From: Mesorhizobium huakuii
GTDB lineage: Bacteria; Pseudomonadota; Alphaproteobacteria; Rhizobiales; Rhizobiaceae
Reading direction: 5' to 3'
NCBI RefSeq assembly: GCF_030160235.1
Contig: NZ_BSNY01000053.1
Location: 186,001 to 250,000, forward strand
DNA length: 64,000 bases
The translations under genes and the position numbers were made by a program. Position 1 is the first letter of the stretch. The number at the start of each line of letters is the position of its first letter. The notes beneath the pieces were generated by a model. It saw only the letters and a program-made list of their open reading frames with translations. It did not search any database and had not been told where the DNA came from. This document shows positions 11,652-21,006 of the stretch, piece by piece.

Positions 11652-12878
11652 GTGGAGACCGCCACTGCGAGGCACGGTTCGCCCGAAGCGAATGACAGCC
11701 TGATTCACCGCGGCACCAACCAGAGCGGCATGCGCGATCACAACGAGCGGCTGGTGCTCTCGCTGGTGCGCCAGCACGGCAGCCTGGCGAAATCCGACAT
11801 CGCCCGCATGACCGGACTTTCGGCGCAGACGGTTTCGGTCATCATGCGCGAACTGGAGGAAGAAGGCCTGCTGGTGCGCCAGGCGCCGCTGCGCGGCAAG
11901 ATCGGCCAGCCTTCCATACCCATGGCGCTCAATCCGGAGGGCGCCTTCTTCATCGGCCTCAAGATCGGCCGCCGCAGCGCGGAACTGGTGCTGATCGATT
12001 TTCTTGGGCACGTGCGCGCGATGCTGCAGCACTCCTATCGCTATCCGGCCCCGCGCGAGACGGTTGAATTCGTCACCGCAGGCATGAAGAAGATGCGCGA
12101 CGAACTGACACCGCAGCAGGACAAGCGCATCGCCGGGCTCGGCATCGCCATGCCGTTCGAACTGTGGAACTGGGCCGACACCGCCGGTGCGCCGCGCGAT
12201 GTCATGGACGAATGGCGCCACCGCGACATCAGGGCCGATATCCAGGCGCAGTGCGATTTTCCGGTCTATCTGCAGAACGACGCCACTTCGGCATGCGGCG
12301 CGGAGCTCGTCTTCGGCCAGGCGGGCGGCGCGCGTGACTTCGTCTATTTCTATATCGGCGCCTTCGCCGGCGGCGGCATCGTGCTCAACGGCCGGCTGTT
12401 CGGCGGGCCGACCGGCAATGCGGGCGCGCTCGGCTCCATGCCGGTGCCCGGACCGGACGGCAAGCCGACCCAGCTGATCGACGTGGCGTCGATCGCCATG
12501 CTGGAAAAAGCGCTCAATGCCCGCGGCGTCGAGGCCTCGCACCTGTGGACGTCGCCCGAGGACTGGGGCGATATCGGTCCCGAACTCGACGACTGGATCG
12601 CCAGCGCTTCACAGGCGCTCGCCTATGCCATCGTCGCGGCGTCCTCGGTCATCGATTTCGAGGCGGCGGTGGTCGACGGCTGGATGCCGCAGGCCGTGCG
12701 CCGCCGGCTGGTCGATGCCATCATCGCGGCGATTGCGACAATCGACGGAGAAGGTCTGAAACTTCCCGCCGTTCGCGAGGGGACCGTCGGCATTCATGCC
12801 CGGGCGCTCGGCGGCGCCAGCCTGCCGCTTTCCGAGCGCTTCCTGATCGGCTCGACGACGATTTCCAGGAGCGCCTGA
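11652..12878 (+). CDS. ROK-family transcriptional regulator of the sugar locus
   Basis: This is a repressor-type ROK protein (NagC/XylR class) that probably senses the imported sugar or its phosphate. A winged-helix DNA-binding domain (SLAKSDIARMTGLSAQTVSV, about residues 45-64) is followed by a ROK actin-like fold with LQNDATSACGAELVFG near residue 210 and GGIVLNGRLFGGPTGNAGALG near residue 237. It starts at GTG 11652 behind a GGGAGGA Shine-Dalgarno. Its stop is immediately followed by the fucU-like start, and it is transcribed divergently from frcBCA. Kinase activity was not assessed. Confidence 0.9.
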   Translation: METATARHGSPEANDSLIHRGTNQSGMRDHNERLVLSLVRQHGSLAKSDIARMTGLSAQTVSVIMRELEEEGLLVRQAPLRGKIGQPSIPMALNPEGAFFIGLKIGRRSAELVLIDFLGHVRAMLQHSYRYPAPRETVEFVTAGMKKMRDELTPQQDKRIAGLGIAMPFELWNWADTAGAPRDVMDEWRHRDIRADIQAQCDFPVYLQNDATSACGAELVFGQAGGARDFVYFYIGAFAGGGIVLNGRLFGGPTGNAGALGSMPVPGPDGKPTQLIDVASIAMLEKALNARGVEASHLWTSPEDWGDIGPELDDWIASASQALAYAIVAASSVIDFEAAVVDGWMPQAVRRRLVDAIIAAIATIDGEGLKLPAVREGTVGIHARALGGASLPLSERFLIGSTTISRSA

Positions 12879-13325
12879 ATGCTGATCGGAATCCCGGCGC
12901 TGCTCAGTCCAGACCTTCTGGCGACGTTGCGCGCCATGGGCCATGGCGATGAGATCGCCCTGGTCGACGGAAACTATCCGGCCGAGGAACAGGCAAAGCG
13001 CCTGATCCGGGCCGATGGCCTTCCTCTCATTCCGGTGCTCGATGCGATCTTGAGCGTGCTACCGGTCGACGACGCCGTTCCGGAAGCCCTGTTTCGCGCC
13101 TCGGTCAAAGGCAATCCCTCGATTGCCGATCCAGTCCATCACGAGATCGAGGCGATCTGCGCCAAGCGCGCACCGGGCCGCAAGGTGGTTGCACTGGCCG
13201 GCGCCGACTTCTATGCACGGGTCAAGTCGGCGCATGCCATCGTCGCGACAAGCGAGCCCAGGCTTTACGCCAACATCATCATCCGCAAGGGCGTGATCTA
13301 TCCGCCGGAGACCAAGACGCCATGA
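12879..13325 (+). CDS. RbsD/FucU family sugar mutarotase
   Basis: Members of this family interconvert alpha and beta anomers of ribose, fucose or related sugars, so that imported sugar can be used by the kinase. The 148-residue protein matches the FucU branch: it begins MLIGIPALLSPDLLATLRAMGHGDEI, with the catalytic-type His in MGHGDEI and an aromatic and basic C-terminus (RLYANIIIRKGVIYP). It sits directly after the ROK gene with no gap and overlaps the kinase gene by 4 nt, so it belongs to the same operon. Exact substrate is unknown. Confidence 0.85.
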   Translation: MLIGIPALLSPDLLATLRAMGHGDEIALVDGNYPAEEQAKRLIRADGLPLIPVLDAILSVLPVDDAVPEALFRASVKGNPSIADPVHHEIEAICAKRAPGRKVVALAGADFYARVKSAHAIVATSEPRLYANIIIRKGVIYPPETKTP

Positions 13326-14245
13326 TCCTCTGCTGCGGCGAAGCCCTGATCGACATGCTGCCGCGCGTCACGACGCAGGGTGAGCCGGCCTTTGCCCCCT
13401 ATGTCGGCGGCGCGGTGTTCAACACGGCGATCGCGCTTGGCCGATTGGGCGCGCCGGCCGGCTTCTTTTCGGGCCTGTCGTCTGATCTTTTCGGCGGCCA
13501 GTTCAGGGACGCGCTGGGCGCGAGCAAGGTCAGCTCCACCTATGCCCACACCTCGCCCAGGCCGACCACGCTCGCCTTCGTGCGGCTTACCAATGGTCAG
13601 GCGACCTACACGTTCTACGATGAGAACACCGCAGGGCGCATGCTGACGATCGACGATCTGCCGTCGCTCGGCAACGAGATCGAGGCCATGTTGTTCGGCG
13701 CCATCAGCCTGATCTCTGAGCCCGCCGGCGGCGCCTATGAAGAGTTCATGCGGCGCGAGCACGCAAGCCGCGTCATGATGCTCGACCCCAACATCAGGCC
13801 GAACTTCATCCCGGACAAGGCCAAGCACCTCAGGCGCATCCGCGAGATGATGGCGATGGCCGACATCGTGAAACTGTCGGACGAAGACCTCCATTGGTTC
13901 GGCGAAGCCGGCTCGCATGAGGATGTCATCCGCAACTGGCTCGACCGTGGCCCCAAGCTGATCGTCGTGACCCATGGCAGCGAAGGTGCCGTCGGCTACA
14001 CCAAGGACCACACCGTCACCGTGATGCCGGAAAAGGTCGAGGTGGTCGACACGGTCGGCGCGGGCGATACGTTCAACGCCGGCATCCTCGCCTCGCTGCA
14101 TGAACAGGGCCTGCTGACGAAGGCGGCCATCGGCGGCCTTCCGCAAGACGCCATTCGCAAGGCATTGGCGCTTGGCGCCAAGGCAGCGGCGGTGACGGTG
14201 TCACGCGCCGGCGCCAATCCGCCGTGGCGGCATGAAATCACCTGA
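13322..14245 (+). CDS. frcK: PfkB-family fructokinase
   Basis: This kinase would phosphorylate the imported sugar, probably fructose, in the cytoplasm. The 307-residue protein shows both PfkB signatures: GGAVFNTAIALGRLG near residue 38, and DTVGAGDTFNAGILASL near residue 245, where GAGD forms the anion hole and Asp is the catalytic base. The ATG overlaps the preceding stop (ATGA). Together with frcBCA, the ROK regulator and the mutarotase it makes a complete uptake and activation locus. Ribokinase or another PfkB specificity remains possible. Confidence 0.88.
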   Translation: MILCCGEALIDMLPRVTTQGEPAFAPYVGGAVFNTAIALGRLGAPAGFFSGLSSDLFGGQFRDALGASKVSSTYAHTSPRPTTLAFVRLTNGQATYTFYDENTAGRMLTIDDLPSLGNEIEAMLFGAISLISEPAGGAYEEFMRREHASRVMMLDPNIRPNFIPDKAKHLRRIREMMAMADIVKLSDEDLHWFGEAGSHEDVIRNWLDRGPKLIVVTHGSEGAVGYTKDHTVTVMPEKVEVVDTVGAGDTFNAGILASLHEQGLLTKAAIGGLPQDAIRKALALGAKAAAVTVSRAGANPPWRHEIT

Positions 14246-14250
14246 GCAGC

Positions 14251-14268
14251 GCTCAACTTAAGTTGAGC
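14251..14268. promoter_or_regulatory. 18-bp perfect palindrome after the kinase gene
   Basis: GCTCAACTTAAGTTGAGC is a perfect palindrome starting 6 nt after the fructokinase stop. As RNA it could fold into a 7-bp stem with a TTAA loop, but no T-run follows. It could equally be a dimeric-regulator site for the downstream aminotransferase gene at 14508. The remaining 14269-14507 shows no gene. Confidence 0.4.
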
Positions 14269-14507
14269 CAGCCGATCACTTTATGTTTCGCGGGGCCGCC
14301 CAGCGGGACTATAAAGGCGCAATCGCGCCCGACGAAGCCCGGATTTCCGGCATCTTGCTGATATACGCCGGAAATCGGAGGTAACAGACTGCGACACCCG
14401 GGCATTTGGCGGTTCTGGCTGTCCGGCTTTCTCGGCAGGCACAACTCTGGTACCAGCGGGCCGTTCTCTGGCTAAACCGCCTGGTTAAAATCGTTTTTGA
14501 GGCTGAC

Positions 14508-15650
14508 ATGCAGTTCATCGATCTTGGCGCACAGCGCGAACGCATCCGCGACCGGCTGAAGGCCGCGATCGACCATGTCGTCGAGGACGGCCGCTACATT
14601 CTGGGCCCGCAGGTCGCGGAGTTCGAGAAGAAGCTTGCTGCCTATGTCGGCACCAAGCATGTGGTGGCCTGCGCCAACGGTACCGACGCGCTGCTGCTGC
14701 CGCTGTTTGCCGCCGGCATCGGCCCGGGTGATGCCGTGTTCGTGCCGAGCTTCACTTTCGCGGCCACCGCGGAAGTGGTGGCGCTGGCCAAGGCGGAACC
14801 TGTCTTTGTCGACGTCGATCCGGTGACCTACAACATCGACATCGCCAGCCTCGAGGCGGCCATCGCCATGATTAAGAAGGAAGGCCGGCTTAAGCCGAAG
14901 GCGATCATCCCGGTCGACTTGTTCGGCCTCGCCGCCGATTACGATGCGATCATGGCGATCGCCAATCGCGAAGGGCTGTTGGTGATCGAGGACGCCGCCC
15001 AGTCGATGGGTGGGTCGCTTGACGGCAAGATGTGCGGCGCGTTCGGCCATGTCGGCTCGACCAGCTTCTATCCCGCCAAGCCGCTCGGCTGCTACGGCGA
15101 CGGCGGCGCGATGTTCACCAACGACGACGAGATGGCCGACAAGCTCAGATCCTTTGCCTTCCACGGCAAGGGCGAGACACAATATGACAATATCCGCGTC
15201 GGCATCAATTCGCGGCTCGACACGCTGCAGGCGGCGATCCTCATCGAAAAGCTCGCCATTCTCGAAGACGAGATGGTGGCGCGCCAGGTGGTCGCAAACC
15301 GTTATGCCGAGGGACTTGGCGACATCGTCACCGCGGCCCGCAACCTCGACGGCAGCCGTTCGGCCTGGGCGCAGTACGCCATCGAGACACCCAAGCGCGA
15401 CGGCCTGAAGGCGCATCTGAGCGAAAAGGGCATTCCGTCCGTCATCTACTACGTCAAGCCGCTGCATACGCAGGTCGCCTATAGCGACTACCCGCGCACG
15501 CCGACTGGTCTTGCCGTCTCGGAGGACCTGCCGAAGCGGATCCTGTGCCTGCCAATGCACCCCTATCTCAGCGAAGCCGACCAAGACCGGATCATCGAGA
15601 CGATCCGCAACTATATCGGCTCGAACTCGGCGCAGGCCGCCGCCGAGTAG
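14508..15650 (+). CDS. DegT/DnrJ/EryC1 sugar aminotransferase
   Basis: PLP-dependent aminotransferases of this family make amino sugars from nucleotide-linked keto sugars for O-antigens and capsules. The 380-residue protein begins MQFIDLGAQRERIRDRLK and has the family landmarks VACANGTDALLLPLFAAGI, VIEDAAQSMGGSL (Asp contacting PLP) and the Schiff-base lysine in TSFYPAKPLGCYGDGGA near residue 189. The ATG at 14508 has a GAGG Shine-Dalgarno; in-frame sequence upstream is not conserved. It most resembles WbpE-type transaminases. Its location marks the left edge of the polysaccharide region. Confidence 0.9.
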   Translation: MQFIDLGAQRERIRDRLKAAIDHVVEDGRYILGPQVAEFEKKLAAYVGTKHVVACANGTDALLLPLFAAGIGPGDAVFVPSFTFAATAEVVALAKAEPVFVDVDPVTYNIDIASLEAAIAMIKKEGRLKPKAIIPVDLFGLAADYDAIMAIANREGLLVIEDAAQSMGGSLDGKMCGAFGHVGSTSFYPAKPLGCYGDGGAMFTNDDEMADKLRSFAFHGKGETQYDNIRVGINSRLDTLQAAILIEKLAILEDEMVARQVVANRYAEGLGDIVTAARNLDGSRSAWAQYAIETPKRDGLKAHLSEKGIPSVIYYVKPLHTQVAYSDYPRTPTGLAVSEDLPKRILCLPMHPYLSEADQDRIIETIRNYIGSNSAQAAAE

Positions 15651-15758
15651 TAGGCAGCCGCTCTATTTTCCTCGTAGCCGCTTGGGGCAGGCCAATATCT
15701 TCTCCGGCTGGCAGCCGAATGATGGTGGCCGCCGGAAATCAATTCCTCGGGTGTGACA

Positions 15759-15839
15759 ATGAACGATGCCGTTACCCCCCGTGGCTACGTGTCGCTCGTT
15801 GTGGTCGCTGTGTTTGGCATGCTGGTTTTGGCCGTATGA
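15759..15839 (+). CDS. Possible 26-residue hydrophobic peptide
   Basis: A short reading frame encodes MNDAVTPRGYVSLVVVAVFG followed by MLVLAV, resembling a single membrane-spanning peptide. It lies between the aminotransferase and the convergent unknown membrane protein and has only a weak ribosome-binding site. No family is recognised. It could be chance, but the hydrophobic run is coherent. Confidence 0.2.
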   Translation: MNDAVTPRGYVSLVVVAVFGMLVLAV

Positions 15840-15856
15840 ACCGGCGCCTTCGCCGT

Positions 15857-16666
15857 TCATCCGCCCGAGCTCATAATCTTCACGCCCCAAAAGGCGCTCA
15901 CAAGACTGACGGTCAACAAAGTCATCGTATTGACCAAGCTCACTATGATCTTGCCGTACACCTCCTCTTTGGTAGTGGACGTGGTGTTGTGATGCATCAG
16001 GAGAACGGCAACCGTCAGGACGAATAGAAAGGCAATCATACCAATCATGCCAATCGCCACCCATGAAAGCCCGGAATGCTTTTGGGTGACCGGAACCACT
16101 CTTTTATGAGTCTTTTTGGCTGCGTCGGCCTGGGAAACAAGGTTAAACGAAAGTTGCGTTTCTTCAGGCACCTCTACTTCAAAGTTCAATGCCTCTTGCA
16201 GCTTTCGGATCTCCGCATAGGCACCGCGCAGATCTTCGATGCCCTTGAGCGGCGGCGCAGGTGGGGTCAGAGGTGCCGGCGCTGGTGAAGGCGGTGTGAC
16301 AGTCTGTTCGGCCGATCTGTTTTTGACGATCTCAGCTTCGGCCTTTTGCAGCGTCTTGTCTGGTGGGGGCTCTTCGTCAACCTTGAGGTCATTTGCGGCA
16401 AAGACAGCTTCAAGTTTCTGCTGAACGCTGTCCGCCAGATTACCTGCCCTTCCTACGGCCTCGTCAAAATCGTCAATTGCCCTGTAGGACATTGCAACCT
16501 GGCTTTGCAGGTCTGCAGTCTGCATGTCATACGCATACCCCAGAACGAGACCAGCGACGATTGCTATTGGTATGATCGGCACTAAGCCGCTTAGAATGGT
16601 TCCCACCAATCTCTGTTTGGACCAAGGACCAGGGCTGGGATATACTTGAGAGCCTAAATCGGCCAT
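15857..16666 (-). CDS. Unknown three-TM protein with proline-rich linker
   Basis: I do not recognise this 269-residue protein. It has an N-terminal membrane segment (VPIIPIAIVAGLVLGYAY, about 29-46), then a soluble region with helical, charged sequence (VGRAGNLADSVQQKLEAVFA) and a proline/alanine-rich linker (TPPSPAPAPLTPPAPP, about 123-138). Two further membrane segments follow (about 203-223, IGMIGMIAFLFVLTVAV; and 243-262). GGGAGG lies upstream of the ATG at 16666. It runs convergent to the aminotransferase and is 203 nt from the end of cysQ. It could be an envelope or polysaccharide-related scaffold, but nothing in the sequence shows that. Confidence 0.75.
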   Translation of the reverse strand: MADLGSQVYPSPGPWSKQRLVGTILSGLVPIIPIAIVAGLVLGYAYDMQTADLQSQVAMSYRAIDDFDEAVGRAGNLADSVQQKLEAVFAANDLKVDEEPPPDKTLQKAEAEIVKNRSAEQTVTPPSPAPAPLTPPAPPLKGIEDLRGAYAEIRKLQEALNFEVEVPEETQLSFNLVSQADAAKKTHKRVVPVTQKHSGLSWVAIGMIGMIAFLFVLTVAVLLMHHNTTSTTKEEVYGKIIVSLVNTMTLLTVSLVSAFWGVKIMSSGG

Positions 16667-16869
16667 CTTTTCGCCTCCCGCTGTTCCAGAAGCATTTGTA
16701 CGGGAGGGCAGAATACTGTCAATTCGACTTGACCTCGAAACGGGCCCCTTCGGTGTCAGAATCTTTGCGCTTGGCGGCGAGACGGGCTCATTTCATTCCG
16801 TGCAATGGCAATCTCCAAACCAGCGACGAAGCGCTGATGCCGAAGGGGCAGGAACGTGCTGAGGCCAAT

Positions 16870-17694
16870 TTAGACCGGGCTCGCCCCTGCCCTGCCGCTG
16901 GCGATGAAATGCGGGTTGGCGAAATCCTCGTCATCGGCCTGATCGCGTTTGCCGTAGGCCAAGGGCTTGCCGTCCAGCGTTCGTGTCGTACCGCCAGCCG
17001 CGCGCAGCACCGCGTCGCCCGCCGCGGTATCCCATTCCATGGTGCGGCCGAAGCGCGGATAGACATCCGCCTCGGCGCTGGCGAGAAGACAGAATTTCAG
17101 GGAAGACCCAACGGAAACGATCTCGGCTGCGCCGAGGTCGCGAATATAGGCGTCGGTTTCCGGCGTATTGTGGGAGCGGCTGGCAACCACGGCCAGCGGT
17201 GATGCGGCCGTTCTCACCGAAATCGGCCGGCGGCCGACGATCTGATAGTCGTCATTGATTTCCAGGGCTTCCGCGCTGCCCGGCCGCCCCGAAAAGAAGC
17301 GGCCGGTGCAAGGTGCGAAGACGACGCCGACTTCCGGCACGCCATGGCGGACAAGCGCGATGTTGACAGTGAAGTCGGTGCGGCGGTTGACGAATTCCTT
17401 GGTGCCGTCGAGCGGGTCGATGAGGAAGAAGGTGTCGCCGAGATCGGCCGGCATGATTCCGGCCGCCGCTTCCTCTTCGGCCACGCAGGGAATGTCGGGA
17501 AATGCGGCACGCAAGCCGGCAAGAATGATCTTCTCGCTCTCGCGGTCCGCCTCGGTCACCGGCGAGGCGTCTGATTTCCGGTCGACAGCGCAGCCGGCGT
17601 GGAAGACGCGCATTACCTCGCGTCCAGCCGCCAGGGCCAGCTGCTCGAAGACGTCGAGCATCGACCTGTCGTCAGATACCGCCGCCATTGTCAT
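16870..17694 (-). CDS. cysQ: 3'(2'),5'-bisphosphate nucleotidase CysQ
   Basis: CysQ hydrolyses PAP, the by-product of sulfotransferase and PAPS-reductase reactions, and so limits PAP build-up. The protein is an inositol-monophosphatase-fold enzyme with the metal sites EEEAAAG (near residue 75), [13 protein letters not shown] (near 93) and [16 protein letters not shown] (near 220). I choose the ATG at 17694, giving 274 residues and a 23-nt overlap with the cysNC gene; ATG 17688 is also possible. Overlap with cysNC shows one leftward sulfate-activation operon, cysD-cysNC-cysQ. Confidence 0.92.
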   Translation of the reverse strand: MTMAAVSDDRSMLDVFEQLALAAGREVMRVFHAGCAVDRKSDASPVTEADRESEKIILAGLRAAFPDIPCVAEEEAAAGIMPADLGDTFFLIDPLDGTKEFVNRRTDFTVNIALVRHGVPEVGVVFAPCTGRFFSGRPGSAEALEINDDYQIVGRRPISVRTAASPLAVVASRSHNTPETDAYIRDLGAAEIVSVGSSLKFCLLASAEADVYPRFGRTMEWDTAAGDAVLRAAGGTTRTLDGKPLAYGKRDQADDEDFANPHFIASGRAGASPV

Positions 17695-19609
17695 ATTGGT
17701 CTTCGGCAATGTCGCGCTCGTTCAACCAGTGTTCCAGGGCATCTACCATCTCTTCCGCCGATTTGCCGAGCGTCTTGAGATGGATCTCCGGTTTTTCCGG
17801 CGCTTCGTAAGGCGAATCGACACCGGTGAAGTTCTTGATCTCGCCATTCAGCGCGCGCGCATAAAGGCCTTTCGGATCGCGCCTGGCGCATTCCTCGAAG
17901 GGCGTGTCGACAAACACCTCGATGAACTCGCCATCGGCCATCAACTCGCGCGCCATGCGCCGTTCGGCGCTGAACGGCGAAATGAACGAGACAATGACGA
18001 TCAACCCCGCATCGGCCATCAGCTTGGCCACTTCAGCGACCCGGCGGATGTTCTCGACGCGGTCGGCATCGGTGAAGCCGAGATCGCGGTTGAGACCGTG
18101 ACGGACATTGTCGCCGTCAAGAATATAGGTATGACGGCCGGTGGCGAACAGCTTCTTCTCGAACAGGTTGGCGATGGTCGACTTGCCGGAGCCGGAAAGC
18201 CCGGTGAACCAGAACACTGCAGGCCGCTGGTTCTTCATGTCGGCGCGCACGCGCTTGCCGACATCGAGCGATTGCCAGTGGATGTTCTCGGCACGACGCA
18301 GCGAGTGCACGATCATGCCCGCGCCGACGGTGGCGTTCGAGATGCGGTCGATCAGGATGAAGGCGCCGGTGGTGCGGTTTTCGGCGAAGGGATCGAAGGC
18401 GATCGGCGCCCGCGTCGAGATGTTGCAGATGCCGACCTCATTCATTTCGAGCGACTTGGCCGCCTCATGGGCGAAGTCGTTGACGTTGATGCGGTATTTC
18501 AGGTCGGTGACGGTGGCGCTGGTCTGGTCGGTTTCGGTGCGCAGGATGTAGGAACGGCCCGGCAGCAACGCATGCTCGTCAAACCAGACGATGTTGGCGG
18601 CGAACTGATCGGCGACCTGCGGCCTGGCGGCCGGCGAAACCAGCATATTGCCTCTGGAGACCTCGACTTCGTCGTCGAGGACGAGCGTTATGGCCTGGCC
18701 GGCCACCGCCTGTTTGAGATCGCCGCCATGAGCGACAATGCGTTTGACATGCGAGGACTTGCCGGATTTGGCGACGACGACCTCGTCGCCTTGCGCGATG
18801 GCGCCCGACGCGATCGTGCCGGCAAAGCCGCGGAAGTCGAGGTTGGGGCGGTTGACGTACTGCACCGGAAAACGGAACGGCTGCTCGACGGCAGCCTCTT
18901 CGACCGAAACGGTCTCGAGGTGCTCGATCAGCGTCGGACCGGAATACCATTGCATGTTGTCGGAGCGGCCGCTGACATTGTCGCCGTATCGGGCCGACAT
19001 CGGGATCGGCACGATGGTCTGGAAGCCTAGATCGCGCGAGAATTGTGCGTAGTCCTCGACGATCCGGTCGAAGACCGCCCGGTCGAAATCGACGAGATCG
19101 ATCTTGTTGACGGCGAGCACGATGTGACGGATGCCGAGCAGCGAGGCGATGATCGAATGGCGCCTCGTCTGGCGCAGCACCCCTTGCCTTGCATCGATCA
19201 GCACGATCGCCAGGTCGGCGGTCGAGGCGCCTGTCGCCATGTTGCGGGTGTATTGTTCGTGGCCGGGCGTGTCGGCGACGATGAACTTGCGCTTCGGCGT
19301 GGCGAAGAAGCGGTAGGCGACGTCGATGGTGATGCCTTGCTCGCGCTCGGCCTCGAGACCGTCGACCAGCAGCGCGAAATCGATGTCGTCGCCGGTGGTG
19401 CCGTGCTTGCGCGAATCGCGTTCGAGCGCGGCAAGCTGATCCTCGAAGATCTGCTTGGTGTCGGACAAGAGGCGCCCGATCAGCGTCGACTTGCCGTCGT
19501 CGACCGAACCGCACGTCAGGAAGCGCAGCAGCGACTTCTTCTCCTGCGCGGCCAGGTAGTCGCGGACACTGTCGGTGGGGGCGAGGCTTTTTGCCATGAT
19601 GTGACGCAT
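17672..19609 (-). CDS. cysNC: Bifunctional sulfate adenylyltransferase large subunit / APS kinase CysN/C
   Basis: The N-terminal half is the GTPase subunit of ATP sulfurylase (G1 loop [15 protein letters not shown], residues about 34-48; switch region [21 protein letters not shown]). The C-terminal quarter is an APS kinase (P-loop [15 protein letters not shown], about residue 465; [20 protein letters not shown]). Together with CysD it produces APS and then PAPS. The fusion is the NodQ/CysNC type known in rhizobia. The start at 19609 lies 2 nt after the cysD stop; a second ATG at 19597 is possible. At 645 residues it is full length. Confidence 0.96.
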   Translation of the reverse strand: MRHIMAKSLAPTDSVRDYLAAQEKKSLLRFLTCGSVDDGKSTLIGRLLSDTKQIFEDQLAALERDSRKHGTTGDDIDFALLVDGLEAEREQGITIDVAYRFFATPKRKFIVADTPGHEQYTRNMATGASTADLAIVLIDARQGVLRQTRRHSIIASLLGIRHIVLAVNKIDLVDFDRAVFDRIVEDYAQFSRDLGFQTIVPIPMSARYGDNVSGRSDNMQWYSGPTLIEHLETVSVEEAAVEQPFRFPVQYVNRPNLDFRGFAGTIASGAIAQGDEVVVAKSGKSSHVKRIVAHGGDLKQAVAGQAITLVLDDEVEVSRGNMLVSPAARPQVADQFAANIVWFDEHALLPGRSYILRTETDQTSATVTDLKYRINVNDFAHEAAKSLEMNEVGICNISTRAPIAFDPFAENRTTGAFILIDRISNATVGAGMIVHSLRRAENIHWQSLDVGKRVRADMKNQRPAVFWFTGLSGSGKSTIANLFEKKLFATGRHTYILDGDNVRHGLNRDLGFTDADRVENIRRVAEVAKLMADAGLIVIVSFISPFSAERRMARELMADGEFIEVFVDTPFEECARRDPKGLYARALNGEIKNFTGVDSPYEAPEKPEIHLKTLGKSAEEMVDALEHWLNERDIAEDQYDNGGGI

Positions 19610-19611
19610 GG

Positions 19612-20517
19612 TCAGAAATACCCCTCGCGCTTCTTCTTTTCCATCGAGCCGGCTTCGTCACGGTCGATCAGGCGGCCCTGCCGCTCGGATGTGCGCGCTG
19701 TCAGCATCTCGCCGACGATAGCTTCGAGCGTGTCGGCATCAGATTCGATGGCGCCGGTGAGCGGATAGCAGCCCAAAGTGCGGAACCGCACCAGGCGGTT
19801 CTCCACTGTCTCGCCGGGGCGCAGTTTCATACGGTCGTCGTCCTTGAGGATCAGCATCCCGTCCCGCTCCACCACCGGCCGTTCCTTGGCGAAATAGAGC
19901 GGCACGATCGGGATGTTCTCCTGCAGGATGTACTGCCAGATATCGAGCTCGGTCCAGTTCGACAGCGGGAAGACGCGGATCGATTCACCCGATGCGATGC
20001 GGGTGTTGAAGATCTTCCACATTTCGGGGCGCTGGTTCTTTGGATCCCAGACATGCTGGGCGTTGCGGAACGAGAATATGCGCTCCTTGGCGCGCGACTT
20101 CTCCTCGTCGCGGCGAGCGCCGCCAAAGGCGGCATCGAAACCGTATTTGTCGAGCGCCTGGCGCAGCGCCACGGTCTTCATGACATGGGTGTGGGTGTTC
20201 GAGCCGTGGTCGAACGGATTGATGTTGTCGCGCACGCCGTCTTCATTGACATGCACCAAAAGGTCGAAGCCGAGTTTTTGCGCCATCTGATCGCGAAAAG
20301 CGATCATCTCGCGGAACTTCCAGGTCGTGTCGACATGCAGGAACGGAAAAGGCGGCTTGGCGGGATAGAACGCCTTCATCGCCAGATGCATCAGCACGGA
20401 TGAATCCTTGCCGACCGAATAGAGCATGACCGGCTTGGCAAAGGCGGCCGCAACCTCGCGGAAAATGTGGATGGACTCGGCTTCAAGCCGCTGCAGATGC
20501 GTAAGCGCTGTTATCAT
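19612..20517 (-). CDS. cysD: Sulfate adenylyltransferase small subunit CysD
   Basis: CysD catalyses APS formation from ATP and sulfate with the CysN GTPase as partner. The 301-residue protein has the PP-loop ([18 protein letters not shown], about residues 30-47), [16 protein letters not shown] and [15 protein letters not shown]. The C-terminus ([11 protein letters not shown]) is typical of the family. I start at ATG 20517 ([16 protein letters not shown]); the in-frame extension upstream is not conserved. It heads the leftward operon cysD-cysNC-cysQ, facing the polymerase gene divergently. Confidence 0.96.
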   Translation of the reverse strand: MITALTHLQRLEAESIHIFREVAAAFAKPVMLYSVGKDSSVLMHLAMKAFYPAKPPFPFLHVDTTWKFREMIAFRDQMAQKLGFDLLVHVNEDGVRDNINPFDHGSNTHTHVMKTVALRQALDKYGFDAAFGGARRDEEKSRAKERIFSFRNAQHVWDPKNQRPEMWKIFNTRIASGESIRVFPLSNWTELDIWQYILQENIPIVPLYFAKERPVVERDGMLILKDDDRMKLRPGETVENRLVRFRTLGCYPLTGAIESDADTLEAIVGEMLTARTSERQGRLIDRDEAGSMEKKKREGYF

Positions 20518-21006
20518 AGACTGTGAGCGTTCTCTCGTGCCTTGCGACAGAAGACCTTGCGTCAAATCATCGAGCTTTGCGCCCGGTTCAAGCTTCGCTT
20601 CTGGACAAAGTGTTTCGTGCGGGCGTTCTAGCAGATCGGCGCACGGCAAAACAATGCAAGACGAGCCCGGCAGCGGTCAGTTCGGGAATGATTTTTCCAT
20701 GCTTTCGCCAAAACCCGGAAATTTCTGTTCGCAAGGCCCGCAACCGGGAAAAGCCTGGGAAAAAATTGCTCGGCAGACGATACGACAAACGCTGCTTGAG
20801 CCCATTCCCGATCGTCGGGCACCGGCCGCCGATTTTAGGTGACTGCAAGCTCCGCCGCACTATCGAAAAAACAGCCCAGCCGTTATACAACCTCCGGAAG
20901 CGGGCAAGATGCGTCATCAGGCATGGGCAAATTCAACGCGAGCATATTCGGTTCCGCTGAACAGGATGTGCCGCATAGAGCTACTCGAGAATAGCGGGCC
21001 CGAAAC
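20518..21006. other. Divergent intergenic region, cysD / O-antigen ligase
   Basis: This 489-base stretch holds no gene I can support. A minus-strand frame of 109 codons (20588-20917) has no recognisable motif. The promoters of cysD and of the membrane polymerase gene are expected here, but no clear -35/-10 pair or operator palindrome stands out. Confidence 0.5.

Noticed and set aside
11601-12542. A 313-codon frame antisense to the ROK gene
   Set aside because: The ROK gene on the other strand has a clear HTH and ROK motifs and a strong ribosome site.
20588-20917. A 109-codon frame upstream of cysD
   Set aside because: No recognisable motif, signal peptide or conserved pattern; more likely non-coding promoter region.
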